Assembly: GCA_964428475.1 (NCBI GenBank)
Contig: CAYRYO010000059.1
Location: 1 to 10,164, forward strand
Source: JARICQ01 sp964428475
Lineage (GTDB): Bacteria > Bacillota > Clostridia > Tissierellales > Tissierellaceae
Direction: 5' to 3'
DNA length: 10,164 bases
Shown: positions 1 through 7,564 of the stretch, piece after piece
Layout of the letters: each line of letters starts with the position of its first letter
Numbering within the stretch: the stretch's first letter is position 1
The notes under the pieces: generated by a model
Databases searched by the model: none
The model's input: only the letters and a program-made list of their open reading frames with translations
What the model was told of the DNA's origin: nothing
Made by a program: the position numbers and the translations under genes

Positions 1-60
1 CCCGTCTACGTATAGCCATTGACTCCACTGAATTCCCGCATATGCTTATGTCTATCAACG
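1..60. other. GC-rich edge segment of unknown origin
   Basis: These 60 bases contain 28 G or C (47%), while the next 60 (61-120) contain only 10 (17%). The change is abrupt and falls close to position 60. No CRISPR repeat, insertion-sequence end or known gene is recognised. A plus-strand frame is open from base 3 to a TAG at 198-200, and on the minus strand an ATG at 17-19 follows a GGAG, but neither can be judged from the fragment. It could be the edge of another gene, a mobile element or the far part of the CRISPR leader region. Confidence 0.35.
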
Positions 61-135
61 ATTTTAAATTATATTATTGTACACTTAAATCCTTATTTCA
101 TTTAATACCTCAAGTTAATACTTGCTATATACACA

Positions 136-179
136 ATTGTCAATGTCCACTATTTTTTACATTATCACAGATAGACAAT
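136..179 (-). promoter_or_regulatory. Leader-like inverted repeat just after cas2
   Basis: Six-base arms ATTGTC (136-141) and GACAAT (174-179) are exact inverted complements. Read on the minus strand, they enclose a GTGATAATGTAAAAAAT core. The element begins 8 bases after the cas2 stop. From memory, many clostridial type I-B and III loci carry, immediately after cas2, a TTGTC...GTAAAAA...GACAA arrangement that opens the CRISPR leader, and this resembles it. That identification is inference, because no repeat array is visible between here and the window edge. It could instead be a weak hairpin at the operon's end; no T-run follows it as expected for an intrinsic terminator. Confidence 0.45.
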
Positions 180-186
180 GTAAATT

Positions 187-465
187 CTAAAAAAAATTAG
201 AAGTTTTATCATCTACTAATCCCCAATATTCCTTTTCTAGCCATCTTTCATTTCTGCTTTTAAAAACCAATAAAGAGTCTTTATCTTTTCTGATATACCT
301 ATCTAACTCTACTTTTAACTTCATATAGTTCAATTCAGTCAAATTGCCTTCAAATACAGATTTTTGTATATGTGTTAAATATTTTTTGCATGTCTTGAAA
401 ATATTTCTAGATACATAGGCTCCTTTTTCATCTGATAATATATCATATACAATTATAACATACAT
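187..465 (-). CDS. cas2: Cas2, CRISPR adaptation protein
   Basis: A 92-residue protein, the usual Cas2 length, with a ferredoxin-like fold expected from the family. It opens with the typical beta strand ending in aspartate (MYVIIVYDI, D8), followed by a helix (residues about 17-30), a Cas2-like QKSVFEG strand (about residues 34-40) and a second hydrophobic strand, DSLLVFK. Cas2 dimerises and bridges two Cas1 dimers to form the spacer integration complex; its own nuclease site is generally not needed for integration. The ATG at 465 follows a GGTGGTGA ribosome site that overlaps the end and TGA of cas1, so translation is probably coupled to cas1. It is the last gene of the operon, and the flank beyond it resembles a CRISPR leader. 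Confidence 0.95.
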   Translation of the reverse strand: MYVIIVYDILSDEKGAYVSRNIFKTCKKYLTHIQKSVFEGNLTELNYMKLKVELDRYIRKDKDSLLVFKSRNERWLEKEYWGLVDDKTSNFF

Positions 466-471
466 AGTCTA

Positions 472-1464
472 TCACCACCAAATCTTAAATCCTTTATATT
501 CTTTTTCTCCAATAATGTGTTTAATTAATTTATAGCATTCCAATCTTATAAGATATCTATAGGAAACATCCCTATTTAGATCCTTATGACCTATTGTACT
601 TGCTAATCTCTTATCGTATTCTACTAATATCTTTTTTTTACCTGCTTCTTTTAAATATAGAAAGTTTGATTCCCTTTCAAAGTCTTCTTCTGTTATCTGA
701 TTCTTATTTAGCATAGAAAATATCATTCGGTCCCCAATTAGAGGCTTGAATATTTCTGCAATATCTAGCGACAAAGAAAATCTTTTCGTCCCTGGCTCAT
801 GAAGAAAACTTATAGTAGGGTTTAACTGTGTTTTATATATCTCACTTAATGTAGTAGTATAAATCAAACTATTAATAAATGAAATCAATGTATTGATCAT
901 ATTATCTGGAGGTCTTCTCACTCTTTTTTCAAATTTAATATCCTGTTTTACAATATCATTCCATGTCGAGTAATAGATTTTTCTTATATTTCCTTCTATA
1001 CCCATTATTTCATTTATAGAATTAGCCTTTTCAAACTTATCTGTCAAGCTACTAATACTTTTCATAGGTATATCTAAATCAATTCCTCTTCCATTGTAAT
1101 ATCTCAGATTTCTATAAATATTATAAGAAGCTGCTTTTAATATTTCTTTAGCTATTACTAGCCTTCCTTCAATATCATCATATGCTTTTACTTGTTTGAC
1201 CAATAAATATCCGCTTATATTTGATTGTCTAGGACAGAAACTTCCACTATAAAACCCATAATAATTAAATACATGAATAATAATCCCTTTTTGAGAAACA
1301 AAGTTTAATAGTTTAGTATTTAGACTAGTTTCTCCAAATAAATAAATTTCATCTGTTACCTCTGCCTTCAAATTCTTCATAGCACCTTCAAAACTTGTAA
1401 CCACTATATTGTTGTCTTTTCTTTTTAAATCTCCATCTTTTAATATATAGAAAGTTTCACCCAA
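472..1464 (-). CDS. cas1: Cas1, spacer-integrating endonuclease (type I-B)
   Basis: Cas1 is the metal-dependent integrase that inserts new spacers at the leader end of the array. From the chosen start it is 330 residues, typical for type I-B Cas1. The opening GETFYILKDGDLKRKDN matches the usual I-B Cas1 N-terminus, followed by the beta domain with IYLFGETSLNTK (about 40-51). Catalytic residues expected in the family are visible: E157 in GIEGN, H222 in FLHEPGTKRFS, and D234 with E237 in SLDIAEIFKP. An earlier in-frame GTG at 1488 would add eight residues (MLYLGGEV) encoded by the ribosome site itself, so the TTG at 1464, seven bases after AGGGGG, is preferred. It begins 11 bases after the cas4 stop and ends 6 bases before cas2. 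Confidence 0.95.
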   Translation of the reverse strand: MGETFYILKDGDLKRKDNNIVVTSFEGAMKNLKAEVTDEIYLFGETSLNTKLLNFVSQKGIIIHVFNYYGFYSGSFCPRQSNISGYLLVKQVKAYDDIEGRLVIAKEILKAASYNIYRNLRYYNGRGIDLDIPMKSISSLTDKFEKANSINEIMGIEGNIRKIYYSTWNDIVKQDIKFEKRVRRPPDNMINTLISFINSLIYTTTLSEIYKTQLNPTISFLHEPGTKRFSLSLDIAEIFKPLIGDRMIFSMLNKNQITEEDFERESNFLYLKEAGKKKILVEYDKRLASTIGHKDLNRDVSYRYLIRLECYKLIKHIIGEKEYKGFKIWW

Positions 1465-1466
1465 TA

Positions 1467-1477
1467 CCTCACCCCCT
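1467..1477 (-). promoter_or_regulatory. Ribosome binding site setting the cas1 TTG start
   Basis: On the minus strand this reads AGGGGGTGAGG, a near-consensus Shine-Dalgarno sequence. AGGGGG (1472-1477) is followed by seven bases and then TTG at 1464. The cas4 TAG stop (1476-1478) overlaps it. Its position rules against the upstream GTG at 1488, which would lie 5' of the site. Confidence 0.75.
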
Positions 1478-1967
1478 AAATATAACACAACTCATAATAT
1501 GCGCATTTTTTACAGAATGACTTATTTATAGTTGGTGGAGGCAAGTCCATCTTAATTATATCTTTTATCTTTTCTAGTACCTCCATCAATTCTACTTCCT
1601 CTAATTCCGTTAAATATATTTCTTCTCTTCTTTTTATCTTAGGATAGTCAAGAATACCCTTCTCTATATCTACACCCTTATTTCTAAGTACCCATATATA
1701 ATATTTCAATTGCCATTTTCCTGCTTCATCCAATTTCCTGGATTTCTTGACTTCATGTATAACCTTCCAATCCTTCAAGAAATCAATATTTATCATTTCA
1801 TCTATTAAGATTGATCGTTTTTCTCTTCCATAAGAATTTTCGTCTATCAATTTCCCCATTCCTACAAGTTCACTATTATGCTCCATGTTTACATCGTTTT
1901 TAAAGTACCAAAGTTTCCTCTTGCATATAAAATAATAGTAAACCATTACCCCTGTTATTTTAACCAT
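1476..1967 (-). CDS. cas4: Cas4, Fe-S exonuclease of CRISPR adaptation
   Basis: Cas4 trims and orients spacer precursors by PAM before Cas1-Cas2 integration. From the ATG at 1967 it has 163 residues, normal for I-B Cas4. The four cysteines that hold the iron-sulphur cluster are present: C15 in FICKRKLWYF near the N-terminus, and C152, C155 and C161 in CKKCAYYELC at the C-terminus. The nuclease core of the PD-(D/E)xK type is visible as H30, the E-x-K pair E72/K74 in HEVKKS, and the QLKYY motif at 86-90. The start is set by AGGTGA five or so bases upstream. A longer reading from 2006 would put 13 extra residues inside the cas3 end and has no better ribosome site. It follows cas3 by 16 bases. 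Confidence 0.94.
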   Translation of the reverse strand: MVKITGVMVYYYFICKRKLWYFKNDVNMEHNSELVGMGKLIDENSYGREKRSILIDEMINIDFLKDWKVIHEVKKSRKLDEAGKWQLKYYIWVLRNKGVDIEKGILDYPKIKRREEIYLTELEEVELMEVLEKIKDIIKMDLPPPTINKSFCKKCAYYELCYI

Positions 1968-1971
1968 ATCT

Positions 1972-1980
1972 TCACCTTTT
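1972..1980 (-). promoter_or_regulatory. Ribosome binding site setting the cas4 start
   Basis: The minus strand reads AAAAGGTGA, four bases before the ATG at 1967 and just after the cas3 stop codon at 1984-1986. It favours this ATG over the in-frame ATG at 2006 inside cas3. Confidence 0.65.
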
Positions 1981-1983
1981 CGT

Positions 1984-4242
1984 TCAAAAGAATTTATCTT
2001 CAACAAACTTTTCTTTTTCTTCTAAATCATCCTTTTTTATATACTCTATTCCAGTCTTCTCACTATACCTACATTCGAATATTTCTACAGTTTCATACTT
2101 GCTAATTTCTAATCCACTTAACAACAACTTATCTGCTCTATATAGCGGTATATTTAAAGTTAAATCTTCTATATCAATTCTCGCCTGGGCCTTTTTCATC
2201 TTTAATTCTTTTCTATCTTCTTTGGTCATATTATCTTCATACTTAGTATTTATAGTCTTGATGTAAGAGTTTATCGTGTCCTTATTCCCATCATATATGG
2301 ATTTAGGGATAACTTTTTTTGATTCAATGTTTCTAAATATCCTTTTAATTTCATCATGTGATTTTTCATATGATTCTATTAACTTAACATAATTTATGGC
2401 TTTTACTAGTTCTTCATAATATTTTGTTCCTTTGAGTTTTTCCAATGTGTAAACATCATTTACTAATCTGATTTTTTGTTCTTCCTTAACTACTCCATCT
2501 ATCTTTTCATCTTTTAAGGTTTTTTTGGAGAATTCAAATATATCTGCATCTATAACATTTCCAATTCCTGTTGTCTTCCTTTCTCCTCCATCAAACACAT
2601 AACAATTATAACCTTCATCTTCCCAATCCCTATCCCTATAACATCTCCCCATCCTTTGAAATAATCCATTTAGATCAGATAATTCAGTGATTAAAACATC
2701 AAAGTCTATATCTAAAGATGCTTCTACTACTTGAGTAGTTATCCATACTCCCTTACAAGTGTTATATTTATTTCCAAATTTTAATATATTATCTTCTTTG
2801 TTTTTTCTATCCCTTCTTATAAATCCACTGTGAAATAAATTAACATTATCCGTAAAGTCTTCATCATTATGCAATTCTTTATAAACCCTTTGTGCTTCTT
2901 TCACTGTATTACATATTACTAGCACCTTATTACCCTCATATTTTTCTTTTATAAAATCAGTATTTAATTTTTCATGTTTTACTTTCAAGCTATGTCTTAT
3001 TTTATCATTAGTAAAAGGCTTTAATTTCTCAAACTTTACATTCTCTTTTCCCAATAATTCTACAAATATTTGGGGCAGGGTCGCTGTGAGTACAGCAAAT
3101 TTTCCCCCTATTTTATCTATATAGTACAAGCCTACTATTAAATATGCTAATAAATCAGGAGAATACATTTGCACTTCATCTACTACTACCTTTGAATATG
3201 AAAGTGTAGCAAACTTCGACTCAAAACCCCTATATCTATATACAAAATCAAATATCTGATCTATCGTACATATAGTCAAAGGTAATGATAACTGTCTTGT
3301 CTTATTATAGTATTCATCAAAGTCTATCTCGTCTTTATTAATTAGGTATTCTCTTTTAATATCTGAATGAAGAAGCCCTACTTTGTCTTCATAATCTTTA
3401 ACAACTACCTTTTCGACTATTCTTTTATATATGGCATTTATGGCTGTCTTAAGAGGAAGAGTAAAAAAACCTTTATTATCTCCTATCCACAAAAGTCCAG
3501 CTTCAGTTTTACCCATCCCAGTCTGTGCTGTTACTACAAGATTTTTATCTCTATTTTCCATCATGCATTTTTGCAGATCATTCCACTCTGGCTCAGAATC
3601 GGAGGATTCCTTTTTAAAACTCTTTAATAAATTATTCTCTAAATCATTTAGAAGAAAGTTGTTTTCTTTTTCTACATCAATATATCCACTAGCTGCATAA
3701 TCCAAACGGTTAAGTAAACCTTTAGTTAAGACATACTTGAAAAACAACTTTTCATTATTTTTTCCATAAATTCTTTTATTCTTAATAAAAAACTGTTCTT
3801 CTATATAATCATTCACAAATATATTATCTATTCTGTCATACTTGAAATCTTTTGATTCCTTTTCTATAAGTTCTATTTCTCTTTCTAACTCAATAGTTGT
3901 ATATTTTAAATCTCTTTCATGATGATATCCTATTGAATGAAATAATACTTTTATATCATCTTCACTATACCCCTCATCTTCTAGTTCTTCAAAATCTATA
4001 AATAATAGGCTTAATATACCGTGTGGTATCTCATCATTATGTCTCCTAATATTGTTAATCTTGTCTTGGAATTTCTTATTTATCTTTCCTAAATCATGAT
4101 ATAAACAAGACTTTTCCAATATATCCCAATCTATATTTAGATTGGGATATATTTTTTTAAGAGTATTATAATTATTCAATAGATTGTCTGTATGAACTTG
4201 TATGGTTTCTTTAGGGTTTGATTTGGCCAAGTATTGCTTCAT
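1984..4242 (-). CDS. cas3: Cas3, HD nuclease-helicase fusion
   Basis: Cas3 is the effector that unwinds and shreds DNA after Cascade binds its target. The 752-residue protein has an N-terminal HD nuclease with H17, the paired H49-D50 in YHDLGK, H74, H107/H108 and D181 in LNRLDYAAS as likely metal ligands. A superfamily 2 helicase follows: Walker A TGMGKT (241-246), DEVQ Walker B (355-358), LTATLP (about 385-390), a TQVVEASLDID motif V and QRMGRC motif VI. All expected catalytic motifs are intact. The ATG at 4242 is chosen because GGAGG (4251-4255) lies eight bases upstream. In-frame ATGs at 4266 and 4257 precede or abut that site and overlap the cas5 end. A perfect 15-bp inverted repeat lies within codons 30-42. 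Confidence 0.96.
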   Translation of the reverse strand: MKQYLAKSNPKETIQVHTDNLLNNYNTLKKIYPNLNIDWDILEKSCLYHDLGKINKKFQDKINNIRRHNDEIPHGILSLLFIDFEELEDEGYSEDDIKVLFHSIGYHHERDLKYTTIELEREIELIEKESKDFKYDRIDNIFVNDYIEEQFFIKNKRIYGKNNEKLFFKYVLTKGLLNRLDYAASGYIDVEKENNFLLNDLENNLLKSFKKESSDSEPEWNDLQKCMMENRDKNLVVTAQTGMGKTEAGLLWIGDNKGFFTLPLKTAINAIYKRIVEKVVVKDYEDKVGLLHSDIKREYLINKDEIDFDEYYNKTRQLSLPLTICTIDQIFDFVYRYRGFESKFATLSYSKVVVDEVQMYSPDLLAYLIVGLYYIDKIGGKFAVLTATLPQIFVELLGKENVKFEKLKPFTNDKIRHSLKVKHEKLNTDFIKEKYEGNKVLVICNTVKEAQRVYKELHNDEDFTDNVNLFHSGFIRRDRKNKEDNILKFGNKYNTCKGVWITTQVVEASLDIDFDVLITELSDLNGLFQRMGRCYRDRDWEDEGYNCYVFDGGERKTTGIGNVIDADIFEFSKKTLKDEKIDGVVKEEQKIRLVNDVYTLEKLKGTKYYEELVKAINYVKLIESYEKSHDEIKRIFRNIESKKVIPKSIYDGNKDTINSYIKTINTKYEDNMTKEDRKELKMKKAQARIDIEDLTLNIPLYRADKLLLSGLEISKYETVEIFECRYSEKTGIEYIKKDDLEEKEKFVEDKFF
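4118..4153. repeat. Perfect 15-bp inverted repeat inside cas3
   Basis: Arms 4118-4132 and 4139-4153 are exact inverted complements with a six-base loop (ATATTT). On the plus strand the right arm runs into seven Ts (4152-4158), giving the form of an intrinsic terminator for antisense transcripts. On the sense strand the hairpin follows a run of As and has no U-tail. It sits in the coding region for PNLNIDWDI of the Cas3 HD domain, about 90 bases after the start codon. No function is known for it; it may be coincidental. Confidence 0.7.
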
Positions 4243-4250
4243 AAATCTAA

Positions 4251-4255
4251 CCTCC
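4251..4255 (-). promoter_or_regulatory. Ribosome binding site setting the cas3 start
   Basis: The minus strand reads GGAGG, eight bases before the ATG at 4242. It lies downstream of the in-frame ATG at 4266 and directly abuts the one at 4257, so it can serve only the 4242 start. Confidence 0.75.
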
Positions 4256-4258
4256 ATA

Positions 4259-5026
4259 TTAAGCATTAAATACTAAATATTTATCTTCATCTAATTTGAT
4301 TTTTCTTTTTCTTATAGCTACTAAATTGGAAGCATATAGTACTTCTTTTTTATTCCAATCTCTAAAAACTTTTGGTGATTTTTTAGTTCCATAATTGGTT
4401 AACTCATAGTTTTTATTTATTTTATATCTAGTGCCAGAAGTACTGACTCCAACTTCTTGATTTTTAGATTGTATATCTTCACTTTCTATTAACTCAATCG
4501 GAATATATGCACTATATTCTTCAACTCCCACAAGAGATCTGCTGAGTTCTTCTTCAAAAATGTCAACTATCTTAACTTCTTCAATCTTAACTAAGTCTTC
4601 CCTTCTTCCTAGGGATGGATATTCCCTAGGAAAAAGAAATGCACTTTCTATTTCATCTAACAAGCTTTGATCTTTGGGTATTATATGAATTAATAGTTCT
4701 ACATCAGTCAATAATTCCACAGTAGAAACACCCCTACTTACCCCAAAGTCACCTACTTTTAATTGATGTCTGCTTTTGTCATAAGTCATCCCATTATTAA
4801 ATTCATACCTTGTATATAGGTCATTTACCTTTGAGTGGTATTTCCCTTGAATACTTATATCCATCTCCTTATATTCTTTGTAGTCGCAAAGAAAATGCAC
4901 CATGCCTATTATGGTTGAGTATGGCGGTAATGGATAAGTTTCCTTGAGTTGAAAGCTTGTAGGTTTTTTATAGTTCACCATATTTTGATATAATCTAAGT
5001 CTTATAGCCTTTTTATTTTTCTCCAT
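4259..5026 (-). CDS. cas5: Cas5 (type I-B, Tneap branch), Cascade subunit
   Basis: Cas5 is a RAMP-fold protein that caps the 5' handle of the crRNA and joins Cas7 to the large subunit. The 255-residue product carries the Cas5 N-terminal signature: a first strand (AIRLRLYQN), then TSFQLKETYPLPPYSTIIGMVH, in which a proline-rich loop leads to the helix that contacts the crRNA. A glycine-containing FPREYPSLGRRED segment near residues 150-165 matches the family. The ATG at 5026 is preferred because AGGTGG (5036-5041) lies nine bases upstream. The in-frame ATG at 5035 abuts that site directly. The gene overlaps the cas7 end by 14 bases, so translation is probably coupled, and it is followed by cas3 after 16 bases. 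Confidence 0.93.
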   Translation of the reverse strand: MEKNKKAIRLRLYQNMVNYKKPTSFQLKETYPLPPYSTIIGMVHFLCDYKEYKEMDISIQGKYHSKVNDLYTRYEFNNGMTYDKSRHQLKVGDFGVSRGVSTVELLTDVELLIHIIPKDQSLLDEIESAFLFPREYPSLGRREDLVKIEEVKIVDIFEEELSRSLVGVEEYSAYIPIELIESEDIQSKNQEVGVSTSGTRYKINKNYELTNYGTKKSPKVFRDWNKKEVLYASNLVAIRKRKIKLDEDKYLVFNA

Positions 5027-5894
5027 AGTACTCATCCACCTGTCCTTTTAATTCACTAAAGAATTCAGGCATGGTAAGCGCATTAAGGCTTTCTTTTATT
5101 TCATTGTCATTATCAAATTTTCCTTCAATAAGTCCACAGCTTGTATTGTCTTTTATGGAATCAAACATAACGCCTTGGATTTGACTGATTAATAATTTAT
5201 TATCCTTTACATCTAATACATTTTCAAATATAGGATTTTTTATATCATAAACCCCACCTATTGCAAATAAAGGTTTTAGATCTTCCCTTCTTCCTCTAAT
5301 ATCCCTATATAAAAATGATATTGTATCTAAAAGTTTCTTGACTCTTCTTGCCCTTTCTTCATTATCTAATTCTATAGAATATACATCATCCACACCTATT
5401 TGATCTAAATCCATTACTAGAGTATATCTATAATAAGACCTATGAATCTCTGATTGTGCTATATTCATATCGCTATCTATTCTATCCGCAAGACCTTTAT
5501 TGGTTAGAAAATCCAAATCCCCTTTGAATGTTTCTAAAGATATTGCATTTGACAATCTAACCTTCGCTGATCTCTTTTTCCCACTTGTTTTCTTTTCAGT
5601 TTTTAAGTATCCAAAAAAATCTATTTCAGGATACTTGTCTATAGTAGCGTCCTTATCAAACTGAATTACTTTCTTTTCTCCACTACCTTCTGCCTTAACA
5701 GTGGCTAAATCTTCTCCCAGTTGTTCAGCTATATTATATCTAATTGCCTGTCTAGAAATATATGTGTACTGCTCACCCTTGCCCCTTGATATTTTTTTAA
5801 GAGAAGCCACATTTCCAACACTTTCTCCATAATTTGCACTTTCAGCTTCAAATATCATAGATAAAGCTAGCCCTTTTGGTTTTAAATTATTCAT
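5013..5894 (-). CDS. cas7: Cas7 (Cst2/DevR family), Cascade backbone
   Basis: Cas7 forms the repeated backbone that coats the crRNA spacer. The 293-residue product is recognised as the Cst2/DevR family from its opening (KGLALSMIFEAESANYGESVGN), the ISRQAIRYNI segment, the AQSEIHRSYYRYTLVMDLDQIG central part and the FLYRDIRGRREDLKPLFAIGG segment in the last third. The ATG at 5894 is favoured because AGGGGG (5903-5908) is eight bases upstream. An ATG at 5900 would leave only two bases of spacing and adds just Met-Arg. It overlaps the last eight bases of cas8b and itself overlaps cas5, the close packing expected of genes for one complex. Length and sequence show no break. Confidence 0.95.
   Translation of the reverse strand: MNNLKPKGLALSMIFEAESANYGESVGNVASLKKISRGKGEQYTYISRQAIRYNIAEQLGEDLATVKAEGSGEKKVIQFDKDATIDKYPEIDFFGYLKTEKKTSGKKRSAKVRLSNAISLETFKGDLDFLTNKGLADRIDSDMNIAQSEIHRSYYRYTLVMDLDQIGVDDVYSIELDNEERARRVKKLLDTISFLYRDIRGRREDLKPLFAIGGVYDIKNPIFENVLDVKDNKLLISQIQGVMFDSIKDNTSCGLIEGKFDNDNEIKESLNALTMPEFFSELKGQVDEYYGEK
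5036..5041 (-). promoter_or_regulatory. Ribosome binding site setting the cas5 start
   Basis: The minus strand reads AGGTGG, located inside the end of cas7, nine bases before the ATG at 5026 and directly against the alternative ATG at 5035. The spacing favours 5026. Confidence 0.65.
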
Positions 5895-7560
5895 CCTCAT
5901 TTCCCCCTTTTATATCTTCTTGCCTTCCTTCTATCAATCCTGCTACAAACGCATATCCAATGGTTTTAAATTGTTCTTCATCCTTTAAAACATCTACTAT
6001 TATTTTGGGAATAGATTCTTTTACATATAAATAACAATTTAGTATCGTATCCATGAAACTATTTACATTGTTTGTCTTTAGAGCATTTAATAATCTATAG
6101 GATATTCCATTTAATTTATCTACCGAACCTCTAGACCTATATTTCTGCCTTAAATAATATCCAGAATTATTACCTTGTTTGACTATATCTATTTCTAAGT
6201 TATTCATATACCCTACCTCCTTTAAAAATCTTGTATTAATATTCAATATCCTAGTTATATGAAATCCATAATAATAAGTATCCTTAGGTTGAGATAATTT
6301 GTAATGTAGTAACTTTTGTGTTAATGTGAAAAGATTTTGACTATTTAACAACCTATCTATTACCATTTCATACACATTAAAGTAAGTGTTTATTTCTTTA
6401 AAACCACAATTTATTAATTTATTTAAATCTTCTTTAGACTCTCTAATGACTTTCAATGTGTTTCTAGGTAAAAGATTAAATTTATAAGCTTCATTTTCAT
6501 ATCTTATTAGCTGTATATCTGCCAATTCATACTTTATTTTGTCATTAAATTCTTCTTGTATTGATTTTACCAATGCTTTATATGTTAATCTTTTTGTGTC
6601 ACTAGCCTGTTTATATATTTCCATATATATTTTATCGTTTATATTTACTGCATTTTCAATACTAGAGTTATCATTTACAAATATTCCTTTATCATATAGA
6701 TATGAAATGCCTGCTGGGAGACAAGAATATATTAACTTACATATTGGGCATACTCCCACATCATTTTGAAAATCCCATACATGAGAAGATTTCCTGCTTA
6801 CATCAAATCCTATAGCATTTAAAAAACTAAGATCGTTTTTTAAATCCTTCATTTTTCCATCACAAGTAAAACATTTATACTTGAATTTAGATTTGTCCGT
6901 ATCTATATATTCAATTACAGGTTTTACAAAGTAATCCCTATAATCTATATACATGTCTTTTTGTTTTGTCTGAGAGTTTAAAAAGCATACCCCATTCCAT
7001 CCATTTTTTATTATAGTGTATATAGCATTTTTCCCTCCGATATACTTATATGCTTCTTTTGTTTTCATGTAAGATATAATGTTTTTTATTAAATCAAATT
7101 GAATTTCAACCTCTGGTATTATTTCATTTATGTCTTGTTTTTTCTTTAAATTTACCTTTTTCAACTTCTTCTCTATATTTAAAATATCTACTTGGGATTC
7201 CATAATAGTATAGGCCGCCTTATAGCTATTACTTTTAATATATTTTTTAGCTATATCTCCTATATATTTATTTAACGCTTCCAGGTTTTCTTTTGAAAAT
7301 TGGTCAAATTTATTCTCTTCATGATATACAATAAAATCCTCGAATGATATGATTTTGTTGATAGATAATACATCCTTGTATTTATCTATCAAATACTTAA
7401 AATATTTTTCTTCAAATCCAACTAGACTTTCAGCATCAAACTCCATACAGTTACCATCAAAGATTACATTATCTTCTGCATGATTTAGAATATTATATAA
7501 TCCCACCATCCCTGCATTTTTCATCCAGTCTTCCATGCAAATTTTTATTTTTTCATCCAT
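5887..7560 (-). CDS. cas8b: Cas8b/Cst1, Cascade large subunit with CxxC-CxxC zinc site
   Basis: This is the large subunit of type I-B Cascade in the Tneap/Cst1 branch, expected to recognise the PAM and help recruit Cas3. The 557-residue protein begins with a helix containing WMKNAGMVGLYNIL, typical of Cst1. It has the two cysteine pairs that give the family its CxxC-CxxC name: C230/C233 in CFTCDG and C271/C274 in CPICK, likely binding one zinc ion. The remaining parts are mostly helical and lysine-rich, and the family is highly variable, so the assignment rests on these motifs and on its place between cas6 and cas7. The ATG at 7560 follows AGGGGG by seven bases. It starts 11 bases after the cas6 stop and overlaps cas7 by eight bases. 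Confidence 0.93.
   Translation of the reverse strand: MDEKIKICMEDWMKNAGMVGLYNILNHAEDNVIFDGNCMEFDAESLVGFEEKYFKYLIDKYKDVLSINKIISFEDFIVYHEENKFDQFSKENLEALNKYIGDIAKKYIKSNSYKAAYTIMESQVDILNIEKKLKKVNLKKKQDINEIIPEVEIQFDLIKNIISYMKTKEAYKYIGGKNAIYTIIKNGWNGVCFLNSQTKQKDMYIDYRDYFVKPVIEYIDTDKSKFKYKCFTCDGKMKDLKNDLSFLNAIGFDVSRKSSHVWDFQNDVGVCPICKLIYSCLPAGISYLYDKGIFVNDNSSIENAVNINDKIYMEIYKQASDTKRLTYKALVKSIQEEFNDKIKYELADIQLIRYENEAYKFNLLPRNTLKVIRESKEDLNKLINCGFKEINTYFNVYEMVIDRLLNSQNLFTLTQKLLHYKLSQPKDTYYYGFHITRILNINTRFLKEVGYMNNLEIDIVKQGNNSGYYLRQKYRSRGSVDKLNGISYRLLNALKTNNVNSFMDTILNCYLYVKESIPKIIVDVLKDEEQFKTIGYAFVAGLIEGRQEDIKGGNEDE
5903..5908 (-). promoter_or_regulatory. Ribosome binding site setting the cas7 start
   Basis: The minus strand reads AGGGGG within the end of cas8b. 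Spacing to the ATG at 5894 is eight bases; to the ATG at 5900 only two, so 5894 is the more likely initiator. Confidence 0.65.
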
Positions 7561-7564
7561 TAGT

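Noticed and set aside
111..124. Small inverted repeat CAAGT-TAAT-ACTTG after cas2
   Set aside because: Five-base arms in very AT-rich DNA are expected by chance.
1..186. CRISPR repeats next to cas2
   Set aside because: No direct repeat of 20 bases or more and no typical repeat ending such as ATTGAAAC was found on either strand; any array must lie outside the window.
1878..2105. Plus-strand open frame opposite cas4 and the cas3 end
   Set aside because: It lies wholly against genes with clear family motifs, its product is a low-complexity run of F, Y, L and H typical of antisense to AT-rich genes, and no ribosome site was seen.
3367..3700. Two overlapping plus-strand open frames opposite cas3
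   Set aside because: They oppose the helicase Walker A region of cas3, overlap each other in different frames and show no recognisable motif; they are antisense shadows.
4243..4266. Longer cas3 start at 4266
   Set aside because: The extra eight codons contain the GGAGG ribosome site for the 4242 ATG, and they would overlap the cas5 stop without a ribosome site of their own.
4608..4630. Inverted repeat CCTAGGGA / TCCCTAGG inside cas5
   Set aside because: Only 8 bp with a seven-base loop and no T-run on either strand; it encodes the family's FPRE...SLGRRE segment, so protein constraint and chance explain it.
6539..6769. Plus-strand open frame opposite cas8b
   Set aside because: It runs against the second CxxC pair region of cas8b and has no motif or plausible upstream signals.
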